NCBI GenBank assembly: GCA_033064195.1
Contig: JARBJD010000505.1
Coordinates: 1-40,133 of the forward strand
Direction of reading: 5' to 3'
Origin: Blattamonas nauphoetae
Lineage: Eukaryota; Preaxostyla; Oxymonadida
Length of the DNA stretch: 40,133 nucleotides
Numbering within the stretch: position 1 is the stretch's first letter; each line of letters opens with the position of its first letter. The position numbers and the translations under genes are program-made. This document shows, piece after piece, positions 29,995 through 40,131 of the stretch. A model generated the notes under the pieces. The model searched no databases. It was not told the DNA's origin and worked only from the letters and a program-made list of their open reading frames with translations.

Positions 29995-31560
29995 GAAAAG
30001 TGTCCTCAATATCAGATCTTGGCGATTCTTCTTATTGTCCATCACGGTGTCCTCTTCCGCTCGACGATCCCAAATCTGCAAATCATGCTTGTTCGTTGGC
30101 TCTCGTCCATTCTTCTCTCTTGAACTGCACACTCCCACCCCACTGTGCAATCCGCGCTGCGTTGTGCACTCGCATGATCAGCGACAAGCTGTTTTCCAAG
30201 TTTCCGACCACAGAAGTGTGTTGAAGGAAGGATGCAGGTTATATGCCAACGTTTCGTTGTCGAACCGTCCCACCAGCGACGGGAAGACCGAGATGAACGA
30301 TGGATACAGAATCTAGTCGCGGGGCTCGTGGGGATTTTGGAGATTCGGGCAACGACCCAAAGAGAAGAGAATTCAAGAATAGTACCAGAATCTACTGAGT
30401 CCGACGACTTCTCAGTGATTTGGCCACACAATGCTTCAATTGCGCGAGTCAGGAGGCTGTGTTGTTCTTGAAGCACTCCTCTCAGCAACAACGAGAACAT
30501 GTCGCAAACTGTCACCAGAACTCCCAGAATCGTGAGTGGCTGAGCAGGTTCAGAGGATTCCCTTCCCATCAGCTGTCTGTTCACATCATTGAAGTCCTTT
30601 CTGTCTGAATCTTCCGATCGTGCATCGTGGTGAAGATCGGAGCGTTCATCTCCAGATACTGATGTACCTGTTCCAGACACCGAGGAATCATGTTCATGTT
30701 GATGAATCGGATGACCCATTCGATCCCCAGCAAACCCAGTAGCTGATACAGTCAGTTGATTTCGTTAGACGTGAACGCCAGGAATGGGGACTCCAAGTGA
30801 CCCTATGCCGACATTGTGCTTAATTTGCTTGGAATGAGCTTGAATGACTTGTTTGTTCGTGAAAACAGGACAGGGGAGTTGGGATCTTGGAAGATGTAGT
30901 ACCTCGACACAACAAAATGGATCCAAGCGTACGCCTGTGCAATGTAACCACTCGTGTTGCTTTGTTCTTAAATTTCTGCGTCGCCCACTGCGGTGGCGAT
31001 CACATTGTCTGCTTTCGTTAGATCTGATTATTTTGTTGATTGCAAGTCTCCAAACAGCGACACCATCCGTTGGCCGAGAGGCACAGGAGGGGCAGTCATG
31101 AGTGGTGGCAGCATAGATAGTGGGAGGATGACACAGTTCATCAAATCACGTGAGGGTAGAGTGTTGATTGTGATGATTGAGTTTGATGCGTCCATCGCTT
31201 GTGAAAGGGTTGATCGGAATAGGTTGAGGTATTGGGAATGGAGTCTTCAGGCCTGTTCAAGGAGGCTGCGAAGATTCATTGTTCGAAATCTCAGATTGAT
31301 CACACCCAGATCTCTGTTTTGCTTTGCCTTTGGAATGCATTCCTTCCCATTTCAATCGCATTATCGTGGTTGAGATGATTGAACAGAGCAGAGAGTGGAG
31401 AATAAAATGTGGAGGTGCGCTATTCGATGTTGTTGGAGAGTCGCCTCCAATGCCTACCTTCAAACAGGAGAGAAGCAGGAATAGTACCTGGAAATAGTGC
31501 TGAAAATGATCTAAATGGAGCACACTTGTTCATGTTTGGGCACAGGTTTGTCAGCAGACG
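29995..31560 (-). pseudogene. Cargo: NAP1/HEM-like (NCKAP1) gene segment, decayed
   Basis: Minus-strand sequence resembling the C-terminal third of NCKAP1/HEM, a subunit of the WAVE regulatory complex that drives Arp2/3 actin branching. Matches by eye: LYQLLGLLGIEWVIRFINM and a following EMNAPIFTTM (near 30.63-30.75 kb) against the human ELLGPYGMKFLSESLM and ENVDVLTQM; and LTILGVLVTVCDMFSLLLRG with VLQEQHSLLTRAIEAL (near 30.40-30.54 kb) against [20 protein letters not shown] and VLSYHIPFLVSSIE. Upstream blocks (QAYAWIHFVVSRYYIFQD near 30.9 kb; SLLEQA and LPSRDLMNCVILPLSMLPPL near 31.1-31.25 kb) fit the same protein. In-frame stops (for example a TGA near 30754) and at least one frame change make it a pseudogene. 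Confidence 0.5.
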
Positions 31561-31602
31561 CTGTTGATTCAACAGATTGGACGATGATACTGATCCTGGC
31601 AT

Positions 31603-32777
31603 CTATCTCCGCAAGTTACACAACACGTGAGTCAGGCGAGACAATGAAAAATGTCTTCTCGACAGCCTGTATTGCTCTTTAATCATCAGAGTGATGAGAA
31701 TGAGCTTTTTCATTTTTGTGTTGATCGGATCCTTAATTGTAACTGAGATTCAGAAATGATCTTGAGATGCTAACTGTGTCTGTTCAGTTCAGATTCAGTT
31801 GAAACTATTTTAAAGAACCATTTGGCGTTCTCAAAACTCTCTTAACTGTCTTTGTTTTGATGTTCGAAGAAAATCACATCCACTTTGAAGTCCCTACTCG
31901 TGTTGATCTCTTGAAGGAGGCATTTTTGGACACTATTTCATTTTCCACAATCTCACGAACAAGGTCCACTCTGATCTCAGGGAAAATGACCGATTAATGA
32001 CACGCCGTGCATTGTTGCTTATCTCTTTAGTAGAAACTACGTTCTTTCTTCCTGCTTATCATTCACCAATTCTATCCAACTTCTCTAGCTCAAGACAAGA
32101 AACTCTCTGTGACTCCGTGTGATAACCAGAATGGAATAAAACCCATATAACTTTCAGAATTTGAGGGAGGATCATTTCTTGTTTTCACTTTTAGCAGTCG
32201 ATTTGGGTCAGAATTTCAGACATCATTACAAAGTCCGAGGATTCAAATCGAATTTTTTGAGATTATTGAAAAGTTCGAGAATCCGAATGATAAAACAAGA
32301 CGAATCCCTCTTGTCAATTGTTTGTCTTATTTCACGAAAACAACGATGAATGATGTCTCACGCGAATCTTTGAGAATGGATAATGCCCGTCTCGACTGTG
32401 TGATGAGACGAGATTCGACAATAGCTGGAATAACTATTCTCTGATTTCAAACAGTCTCACCCACTTGTCACCATTGTCAGACTCTTGATACAGATCTGAT
32501 CGATCACAGCTTTTTTGATCACAACGTCGAGATCGCTGCTCACTTCACTTCCCTTGGTTCTCAATAGTTTCGAAATCCATGAGAGCAAGTGAAGCGGAAA
32601 CAGGAATCAAAGAGTTCTATTTAGCGCTGTTTTGGTCAATTCTCTCTTTTTACCCGCCAATTTCACGATCTCACAAACAATAGAGGCAATTACGGTGGAA
32701 ATCCTTGTGATGAAATGATCGATTGAATGAGTTCTGACAAAAAAATGAGACAGTTATTGAATCTCCAAAATAGGAGG
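31603..32777. other. Merlin-like element interior, no recognised gene
   Basis: A/T-rich sequence between the NAP1-like cargo and the transposase. Short frames only, no motif. It may hold the transposase promoter. Confidence 0.35.
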
Positions 32778-32861
32778 TTGATCAGACCCAAAATTCGTTA
32801 GGTCTGTTCAGCTGATCACAACTTTCGCCGTGTGATCAGACTGTTTCTAAGGTCTGCTCAA
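32778..32861. repeat. Nested palindromes just upstream of the transposase
   Basis: Outer arms TTGATCAGACC (32778-32788) and GGTCTGCTCAA (32851-32861) pair with one mismatch. The inner arms CTGATCACA (32812-32820) and TGTGATCAG (32831-32839) are perfect around a 10-base loop. A further GGTCTG at 32801 repeats the arm. It could be an operator for autoregulation, a foldback mini-element or a transcript hairpin. Confidence 0.7.
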
Positions 32862-32961
32862 GACTTTCAGGTTGAATTCGAATCGAATAGAGCCAAGTTT
32901 GGACGTAAGTTTTTTTATCATGGGGTCGACCATACTCTTTTTTCTCTTCAAGTCGATCCTC

Positions 32962-34113
32962 ATGGAAATTGATCGGGAGGCTCCTCAATCTGATTATCTT
33001 CCCATTTTTCTCAATTCTGATGCGGCTTGTGAATGGTTTCTATCTCGATACGTCACAAACACTCACATTTGTGGTAAATGCCGTATTCCAACTCGACTAT
33101 CACGAAAGAGAGACAGAAATCCTTTTTGGGAATGCTCGAGATGCGGCAGAACACGTTCCGTCCTAACTGGGACAACATTTCAACACACAAACCTTGAAAT
33201 CGGCAAAATTCTCGCAATCTTGTTATTTCTGTGGACAGGTGTGACAGCTCGGCACACCTCGGTTCTTTTGCATGTTGGAGAAGACACCATTGGGTATTGG
33301 CGGAGTTTGATTCGGTGCGTCTGTGTACAAGTCTGGAACGAAAAGCAAGAAATGTTGGGTGGGGAAGGGCGAGTGGTAGAAATCGACGAGGCAATCTGGA
33401 GAAGACGAAAATATCATAGGGGGAGAGCAAAGAAACAGATATGGATATTTGGGGGAATTGAGAGAAATGAAGGAGGAAGAAAGGGCAGGAGTTTTGTTAC
33501 AATAGTCCGGCATCGGAACCAATCAACTTTAATTCCAATTATTCAGCAAAAAATTCGACCCGGAACTCTCATTATTAGCGATGAATGGAAAGCGTACGAC
33601 TGTTTAAAGGATCTAGGATATACACATCAAACCGTCTGCCATAAGCGCAATTTCGTAGATCCAACCACTGGTGCATGTACAAATCACATAGAAAGTATGT
33701 GGTCTCAACTGCGAAATTATCTACCTCGTTATGGGGTCAGAAAGCGTTTTTTGATAGATTATTTAGCTCAATGGCTCGTACGACAACATTCATTGCTAAC
33801 TTTCGAGGAGGTGGTCGGACTGGTGCTGCACTATAAACCAGACAGGTCGGGAAGCGAAGATGAGTGGAACAGTTCGTCTGAGGAGATCCCGGAACTGAGG
33901 ACATCCAGGCGGACACCAGCGTGGAGGAGGAATCTGATGGGGCCGGCGATGGCGCGTCGGCTTCTGATTATTCATAAGTCAGAAATTGTATCTCTCTTTT
34001 TCCTCCTTGTTTATAAGCATTTGCATCTGCCACAACCAACTCGTCACAACCAGCGAAATACCTTTCACTCTTCAAAAACAGACAACGGGATGCAACATTC
34101 TGTTCACTTTTAG
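32962..34113 (+). CDS. Merlin/IS1595-family transposase
   Basis: I favour the ATG at 32962 (MEIDREAPQSDYLP); an in-frame ATG at 32920 is possible. Upstream, GTAAGT at 32905 and CAG-like AG at 32951-32952 could bound a 48-base intron, which would leave the frame unchanged. Numbering from the open frame at 32872: zinc ribbon Cys67-x2-Cys70 and Cys88-x2-Cys91 (CGKCR, CSRCG); catalytic residues Asp172 in VVEIDEAIWRRRKYHRGR, Asp237 in LIISDEWKAYDC, and Glu274 in TNHIESMWSQLRNYLP. This is the DDE_Tnp_IS1595 (ISXO2-like) layout, which cuts the TIRs and makes 8-9-bp target copies. The core looks intact. The last 80 residues are acidic then basic and may not belong to the enzyme proper. Confidence 0.9.
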   Translation: MEIDREAPQSDYLPIFLNSDAACEWFLSRYVTNTHICGKCRIPTRLSRKRDRNPFWECSRCGRTRSVLTGTTFQHTNLEIGKILAILLFLWTGVTARHTSVLLHVGEDTIGYWRSLIRCVCVQVWNEKQEMLGGEGRVVEIDEAIWRRRKYHRGRAKKQIWIFGGIERNEGGRKGRSFVTIVRHRNQSTLIPIIQQKIRPGTLIISDEWKAYDCLKDLGYTHQTVCHKRNFVDPTTGACTNHIESMWSQLRNYLPRYGVRKRFLIDYLAQWLVRQHSLLTFEEVVGLVLHYKPDRSGSEDEWNSSSEEIPELRTSRRTPAWRRNLMGPAMARRLLIIHKSEIVSLFFLLVYKHLHLPQPTRHNQRNTFHSSKTDNGMQHSVHF

Positions 34114-37100
34114 TCAACTCGGCATGAATTACTTCAGGATTTGACGTTTGGTCATGTCAGTCCATTCTTCATCCACCATTCTCGTCTACCAGCCAAGAAA
34201 ACAGGACAAATCAAAGTATCATCATTCTCAGGCCTCATACAATTGTATCTTTGCTCCTTGCGACTCTAAAGTTTTATTATCATCCTCTATCGCAAGCTGA
34301 AATTGTGAACCAGACTTATTCGCAGACACTTGCGAATGATGCGTCAGTGCTTCATCAGCTCATCTCGACAAACTCAGGAAGCGGCAGCCTCTAGCACAGT
34401 GCTCCTCTCACAGGAGGTCTGTCTATTCAGTCAAAAGCACAAGCCTAGCAAATTCATTCCCCAGTCGTAGAATCGAAGAATCTAACTGCTCTGGAATTGG
34501 CTCAACTTGACCTCCTCCGTTTTGCAAACGAGCACACAAACAAGATATCGTCGTCTCGGACGTGAGCGGATTTGTGGGACTTTATGTCAGCAACCGTCCA
34601 ACGACTGCGAACGGCCGACTTCAGACTGTTTATGCAGACCATCGACAGAATATTCTCGCCGCTCTCGTTTGTGCTGGCTGGGCGTATGAGAAAGGCCGGA
34701 CGCGTGCTGATTGCCGGAATCGCAGTCGATCTATCCAGTGTAGAACGGACAGCTGATATCCAGCGCTTTCACTGCTTTTTCAAGATCCCCTTTCTTCATC
34801 CCCTTCACAATACCTCAGCCTTGTCCGATAAACGTTCTCACAAGCGCTGACCACATTCAACTCAATCATCCCAATCAACGCAATTCCCTCATGTGTCCTA
34901 ACGAACCTTATCATCCTTCAACAATTCGGACCTGTCTCACGCAACACTCACCCTCCTGTTTCTCTCGTTCAATGGATACAGCCGCTAATCGGAGATTCTC
35001 ATTCGACGAAAGAATCGAAACTGACGATAGCGTATGAAGTGGTCACAACAGCACTAGGCAAGACCGAAATCGAAAAAAAAGTACAACAAGTAACTGTATT
35101 GCGCACACTCCAAACCATTCAGAACACTCTCTGCACAGTAATTGGTAGTTGCCTTCCTTGGCATTTCCTTCATGCCGCATCATTTGTCTGTAAAAGCTCC
35201 TGAGTCAGCTAGAAATCAAAAGATTCAAACCGAACACACTTTGACGATGCTAAAACACAGCTGATGAGAAAGGAAACTACCAATTTTTTTCTCTGCCTCA
35301 AGCGATTCTGGGGTTGCGGGATGAACTTCCAGAACCGTCTACCACCATTCAATCAATCATACGTCACAAGAAATACAATCTTTCGTTGACCATCTTCGTC
35401 AATCATCTTCCTCATCCATTTTTGAACTCTTATGCTCATCCTTGTCGCAAATGTTACTCCAGGATTCGTACAATTGGACAACCGAAATCACCTCATTTGT
35501 ATGTCTAGCTTTCTGTCTCGTTTATCAACAGTTCAGAACGAACGTGGGAATAACACCAGATTCTACCGTTCAATACAACAACTCTGCTTATCATTTCGCA
35601 CCGCACAATTCAAGGTCTGTTTCAGCCTCATCTCTCACTGTCATTGCTTCATCTTCTTTGTTCTCAGAAATACATAATGCGTGGAAGGAGTATCAAGGTT
35701 GGGTGTTCAAAAACTTGAAACATGCTGCCAACTGCACCCATCCACCAGGATTCGACGTCTACGGACAACCAATCGTGTTCAGCATCCATCATTCCCTCAT
35801 TTTCTTCTTTTCAGTCTATCACTTCAGCCCAAACCACGAGCAGGTTCCCAACGATCCCATTTTCCGTCACATCAAATCAAACAGTCTCCATCTCACCTAA
35901 AACAATAAGCCCCACAACTGGACAACCAGCAGTCATACACTCTACTTCCTGTTCAACGCAGATCGTTCCAACTTGAAGCCAACTTACAGAACGGAGATTA
36001 TCAACCGCCAAACACCCTTCCAGGTGAAGACACCCACGCATTCTCTCCCCAACATGATCGGCGAACAATACTCTTATATCTCGTCGCGATCCATCTCACA
36101 AATCAGGACGTATTCATCAAAGTCGGTGTCACCAACCTGGGAGTTGTCATCTGGTTCCTGTAGAAGTGTCCGAAGCGCTAATACAGCACGCGTACTGCTT
36201 CTTTGCCCAACAGTACCAATTTGGTCTGTATCTGCAAATGCATCAGCCCCACCAACAGGCACATCGGATCATCGCTCCCGTGCACATTGTTCAGGCTGGG
36301 ATCCTGAGGTGTGTTCTTTTACTAGAAAATATCATTCCTGGCAGCTTCTGAGCCAGCAGTCCTCCATCAAGCTTCACCTCCAGATGCCAAACATCCCCAA
36401 AGTTGCCCACAATGCACGTGAGTCCTCTACCAAGGCAAGACATCCCACATGGACACCATTTTCCCGGTTATCCTCAACAGTGTTCAGGCTCACATGTCCA
36501 GTCTTCTCTATCAGACCAATCCTCCGAGCCCCCATTCTTCAACTCCATCACTAAAACATACGATATCGATGCCTGAATTAACGGATTCATCTCCTCGGGC
36601 ACGACAAATTGATAGCACCCTCGTTCGTTTCATTGAGCAGAATGGAGAATACAATCTAGTCACTGTTTTTACAGAACCGAATTCCATCTCTCCATGTCAA
36701 CAAGATCATGACCATGTGCAGACATTATCAACTCTCAGCCTGACACCGAGAATATTCTCAAGCGACACAGTTGATCCAGACCGACCACACGCACAAACAA
36801 CAGGCCATCCCTCGCAAATCGGTCAACCCATCTTTCTCAGCCAGCCCGAATCAAATAAATGACGATGACACTTGCGGTTCCCAATATCGTTTTTCAGATG
36901 CTGGTACACCACTGTTTGATGATCATGAGTCCACAGGAGAGCGACGTTCACGGACACTTCACCGATGTCTGCTTCAAGCAAAATGGAGAGTGACTCTGAA
37001 ACAACACAAATATTTCCACATCCAACCGACGATATGGGCAATGGTGAACGAAACAGGACTCCAACACTCCATCAAATTCAGCCAACAACACTCGCCAATC

Positions 37101-37260
37101 CTCAACCAACCATTGTTCCTTTGCCAAGCCTATCGACATCGGAACCGACAGTAACTGCACCAACTGTTGAAAACGTTTTGTTCCTCGAATCAAGACGGGA
37201 TCGCATCACCCAAAGCTTGCTACAGCGTCCCTTCGACATCCCATCCCCACTCCCAATCTA
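34114..37260 (+). pseudogene. Cargo: Ser/Pro/Gln-rich host-type sequence, decayed
   Basis: Plus-strand sequence with many short coding-like blocks in changing frames: IVSLLLATLKFYYHPLSQAE near 34.24-34.30 kb, FMSATVQRLRTADFRLFMQT near 34.58-34.64 kb with AGRVLIAGIAVDLSS, a helical block near 36.05-36.15 kb, and long Ser/Thr/Pro/Gln-rich parts (35.7-37.2 kb). The low-complexity stretch upstream of the PUF repeats would suit the disordered N-terminal region of a Pumilio protein, but the helical blocks may come from another gene. No block is identified. Confidence 0.35.
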
Positions 37261-37599
37261 GTCATTTGCATGATTTATCCACTCCCAAATATGTTTTCCC
37301 ACCCCAACAAGGATCCACATTCACAACACCATATTGCCCGCAAGACACTTCTCACTCTACACTGCAAATCTCCCTCTCCACAGCTCACACCTCTTTCTCG
37401 TCAGCTCCAAACACAATATCTTGGCCGCATCCAAAAATACCCTTCAAGTCCCTTTTGTGCACCCTCCGCAACAAATCCCCCAATTTCATCCGCTCGTTAT
37501 TCCGAAACAAACATCATTTCATGTCACTCCGAACTACACCTCTCCAGCGATCTCCATTCTTCACCCTGTGAACGCCCACAACTTTAACGCTCTTCGGAC

Positions 37600-38130
37600 A
37601 CCAATTGACGTTGATATTCAAGACCCATTCCGTTCTTTTCAGCAGTTGTTGATCAAACCGAAACACTCCTCTCCTCCCAGCAATGGTGCCGATTTTATCA
37701 AGAAGTACTCTCAAGCATCGAAGGACAGGACAAAGACGGTCGTGGGACGCGGGCAGACATGGTCATTCTCGCAGCGCGTGGGAATGTCAGCGGAATCCGT
37801 TTCGCTCCTCTCGCTCACTCTCCAACTGAGTTTCGCCGAAATTTGGCCGAAATTTGTGTTTTGATGTTCGGATCGCTTTGGACACTTTACCATGCAGATC
37901 TTAATCCACCTTTCGAGCAAAGATCTTCTCCGCCAATTTGGCAACCTCTTAACAGCATCTACAGCCTTCGAAATCTGTCTCCATCCATTCGGAACGCACT
38001 GCATCCAAGCTATGATTGTTCGAGCCGGAGGAAACACCGATTTGGAGGCACAACTCGGACGTCATCTGTATGGACACGCCTTCCGTGTTTCAAGCGATAA
38101 AACAGGAATTCACGTCATTTTGTGCATTCC
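37600..38130 (+). pseudogene. Cargo: Pumilio (PUF) repeat gene fragment
   Basis: In one frame, broken by a TGA at 37862-37864, the sequence reads FAEIWPKFVF, then CSDRFGHFTMQILIHLSSKD, then a TAFEICLHPFGTHCIQAMI block, then GHAFRVSSDKTGIHVI. These match the PUF repeat pattern (cDrFGnyvvQ-x-l, and f-x-l-x-x-hpfGtr-x-x-Q-x-x-i) of RNA-binding Pumilio proteins, about two to three repeats of the usual eight. The fragment ends about 165 bases before the right TIR. With the stop and the missing repeats it is a captured, decayed piece. Host relatives would act on mRNA 3' UTRs. Confidence 0.65.
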
Positions 38131-38294
38131 TCTTGTTCGTGATCGCTTTTCTATCCTCAGCCTGTTGTTCCCGATACCGCCTTTCTTCATTTTCGTCACG
38201 TCGATATTCTCAACTTTATTCTTGCTCTGTTTCATTGTATCATCTCATGATTCATATTTGTGATTGTTGGTACTAGAAATTTGTGTAATGGTGT

Positions 38295-38453
38295 GTTTTC
38301 ATGCAATGAGTTTGATCGAACAGTAATTTTTAGTTTGTGTCTGTAAGTCGAAAACCCGGTCTCAAATAGATGTATGCTTCCAGAATCACTGCGAAGTGCA
38401 ATGTTATAGAGCAGCTGTTGAAATATTGGAGGGGCACGGGGTCGGATTATGCC
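38295..38453 (-). repeat. Right TIR of the Merlin-like element
   Basis: 159 bases, complement of the left TIR. Its terminal GGATTATGCC supplies an ATG at 38449 that is in frame with the downstream host half. Confidence 0.95.
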
Positions 38454-38461
38454 AGAATATC
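38454..38461. repeat. Target-site duplication of the Merlin-like element, right
   Basis: AGAATATC, identical to 26441-26448. Confidence 0.9.
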
Positions 38462-38958
38462 TGTTGTTTCTCGACCAGCACAAACGCTTTCTCAATGAAG
38501 ACTTGTTAGACACATTCTTGGATCTTGTGGGTGTGATCGTCCGCATCGGCTCGTTTCATGCTCCCACTTTGGAGTTTCTGCTCTCCCACTGTCTCCAACT
38601 GACATTCCCCAGCCATCTCTCTTTCGTCGAAATTGATGTACGTCGGCTTTCTGCCCTTCAAAACATCAACGTCTTCCCTGAACGTTGGAAAGAGGCTGGC
38701 CCAGAAGTGGCCCGATCTGGGAAGTGCATTTTTCGTACTTTATTGGCCGAAGGCGTCGAAGACGCACTCGAACAAACTCTGAAGATTGATAGAACCGAAA
38801 TCCGGGGTTTCCAAGTTGTTTGTGTCAGCCAAGACCTCTCGCATGCGCTGGGAGGGAATGTGAAGTCCAACGGAAACGCTGGTCGAGACAGTGAAACCGA
38901 TAGTGGTGAAGACAGTGAAAGCGATGATGAAGACAGCGAAACCAGTGATTGGAGATAA
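38462..38958 (+). CDS. Host gene of an expanded family, 3' half
   Basis: Continues the frame of 25809-26448: LLFLDQHKRFLNEDLLDTFL, then a THP-like FHAPTLEFLLSHCL block, then WKEAGPEVARSGKCIFRTLL with AEGVEDALEQTL, and the end is an acidic Asp/Ser/Glu-rich tail (about 30 residues). The WKE-x-GPEVA-x-SGK box and the E-G-x-E-D-x-LEQ box are signature blocks of the family and recur in the gene at the right edge. The acidic tail is an oddity that looks like expanded GACAGTGAAA-type repeats. Function unknown. Confidence 0.75.
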
Positions 38959-39114
38959 TTGAGAAAGGAAAATGCGAGATGAAAGCCACTCAAATAAACT
39001 TTTTCTTTGTCACTTCACACTTATTCCATTTCGATGAAATCACCATTCAGTGTGCATTGATTCATACGATCGATCGTGCCCTTCGTTGTGATTGGCGAAC
39101 TCAGTGAAATGTTG

Positions 39115-39700
39115 TTATCTCCAAATATGCACGATTTTACGAAATGTCTTCAGAATTGTCATGAAGACGAACAGAAGAATGAACTCAAACAGCATTGACA
39201 ACGAATATGTTCCAGTCCTGTGTCTTGCACTTTCGCGGAGAGTTTCTCCGTTGATATCCGCATATGCACAATATACGCCTTCCAATACAATGACCAACCC
39301 ACGAGAATCTCGCTACTTTGAATTATATGTGGTGAAGAGTTTGGAGTGTGATTGACGGAAGATGTGCCGATTCATCGTCAACACCCATCCAGAATAGCAT
39401 CAGTGGATGAAAACTTACTGTTTCGTGTGTTGTTGGAGAATGAGTGGGAAACGTGGAAGAATTGACGAAACAAAATGATAATGGTAGAACAAGAAGAATG
39501 TGAAAGAAAGTGCTGATGTGACAAAAGCAAGATCCCCAAATACGAAAAATACCTCAGAGAAAGCGGAAATAACTGTGGAAGGGCGGGAATGTGGCACATC
39601 CCATTTCGGCGATGAGCAGCGTTTCTGAAATGGTTCGAAAGTCGAAATTGGGAAAGATAATCTGGTCACAATGCATCGTTCGGAAACGCCAATAATTGAT
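39115..39700 (-). CDS. Possible host gene exons with hydrophobic segments, unrecognised
   Basis: Minus-strand open frames with two membrane-like stretches (VFFVFGDLAFVTSALSFTFF near 39.5 kb and LSMLFEFILLFVFMTILKTF near 39.15 kb). They could be exons of one small membrane protein separated by an intron, or chance. No start or splice pattern is firm, and no family recognised. Confidence 0.25.
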
Positions 39701-39826
39701 TGGAGAGAGAATGGTTGATTGGTGTGACAGTCAACGACAGCCGCGTTGAGAACGACGAACCCAAAAGAGCAGACCGTTTCTGGACGATTGGAGGCGATTG
39801 CAGAATCTGTTCATCTGCACCAGCAA

Positions 39827-40131
39827 TCAGCGCATTCCCAGCATCCGAGGAGAGTCCGCAGAAATGAATGTGGAGCAATTTGAGAGAGGCAACTTCGACG
39901 CGTCATACGAGATCCCACCATCACTGTCTTTCACATTCGATCCCAGTAATTGTGACATTGAGCGACAATCACGAACAATACTGGGACCAAAATGTCCGTT
40001 CTTGTTGTTCAGCAGCTTCTGTTCGAGTGTGTCTTCATAGCCTTCCGAAATCAGAGCTTGCAGCATCAGTTTCCAGATTGGGCAACTTCGGGACCTTCCG
40101 TCTTCCATTCTCTGAGTGAATTGTTGATGTC
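39827..40131 (-). pseudogene. Second member of the expanded host family, entering from the right
   Basis: On the minus strand the first bases read NNSLREWKTEGPEVAQSG, then, one frame over, LMLQALISEGYEDTLEQKLL, then GHFGPSIVRDCRSMSQLLGS. These match the WKE-x-GPEVA and EG-x-ED-x-LEQ blocks of the gene ending at 38958. The frame change falls between SG and LMLQ (near 40060), so this copy is either decayed or carries a sequence error. It converges tail-to-tail with the first gene. Its 5' end lies outside the window. Confidence 0.65.

Larger units (their letters stand above)
26449..38453 (+). mobile_element. 12-kb Merlin/IS1595-like transposon carrying host gene pieces
   Basis: Bounded by TIRs of 162 and 159 bases that differ by about three inserted bases, and by perfect 8-bp target copies. 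It interrupts a host open frame. It encodes a DDE transposase of the IS1595/Merlin family near its middle. The rest is mainly decayed host-type coding DNA: minus-strand genes from about 31.6 to 26.9 kb and plus-strand sequence from about 34.2 to 38.1 kb. Known Merlin elements are usually a few kb, so 12 kb with gene cargo is large. The near-identical ends, clean target copies and intact split frame indicate a recent insertion, although the cargo was already decayed. Confidence 0.9.

Noticed and set aside
32905-32952. A firm 48-base intron in the Merlin-like transposase
   Set aside because: GTAAGT and an AG are present, but the length is a multiple of three with no stop, so reading through is equally possible and the true start may lie downstream.
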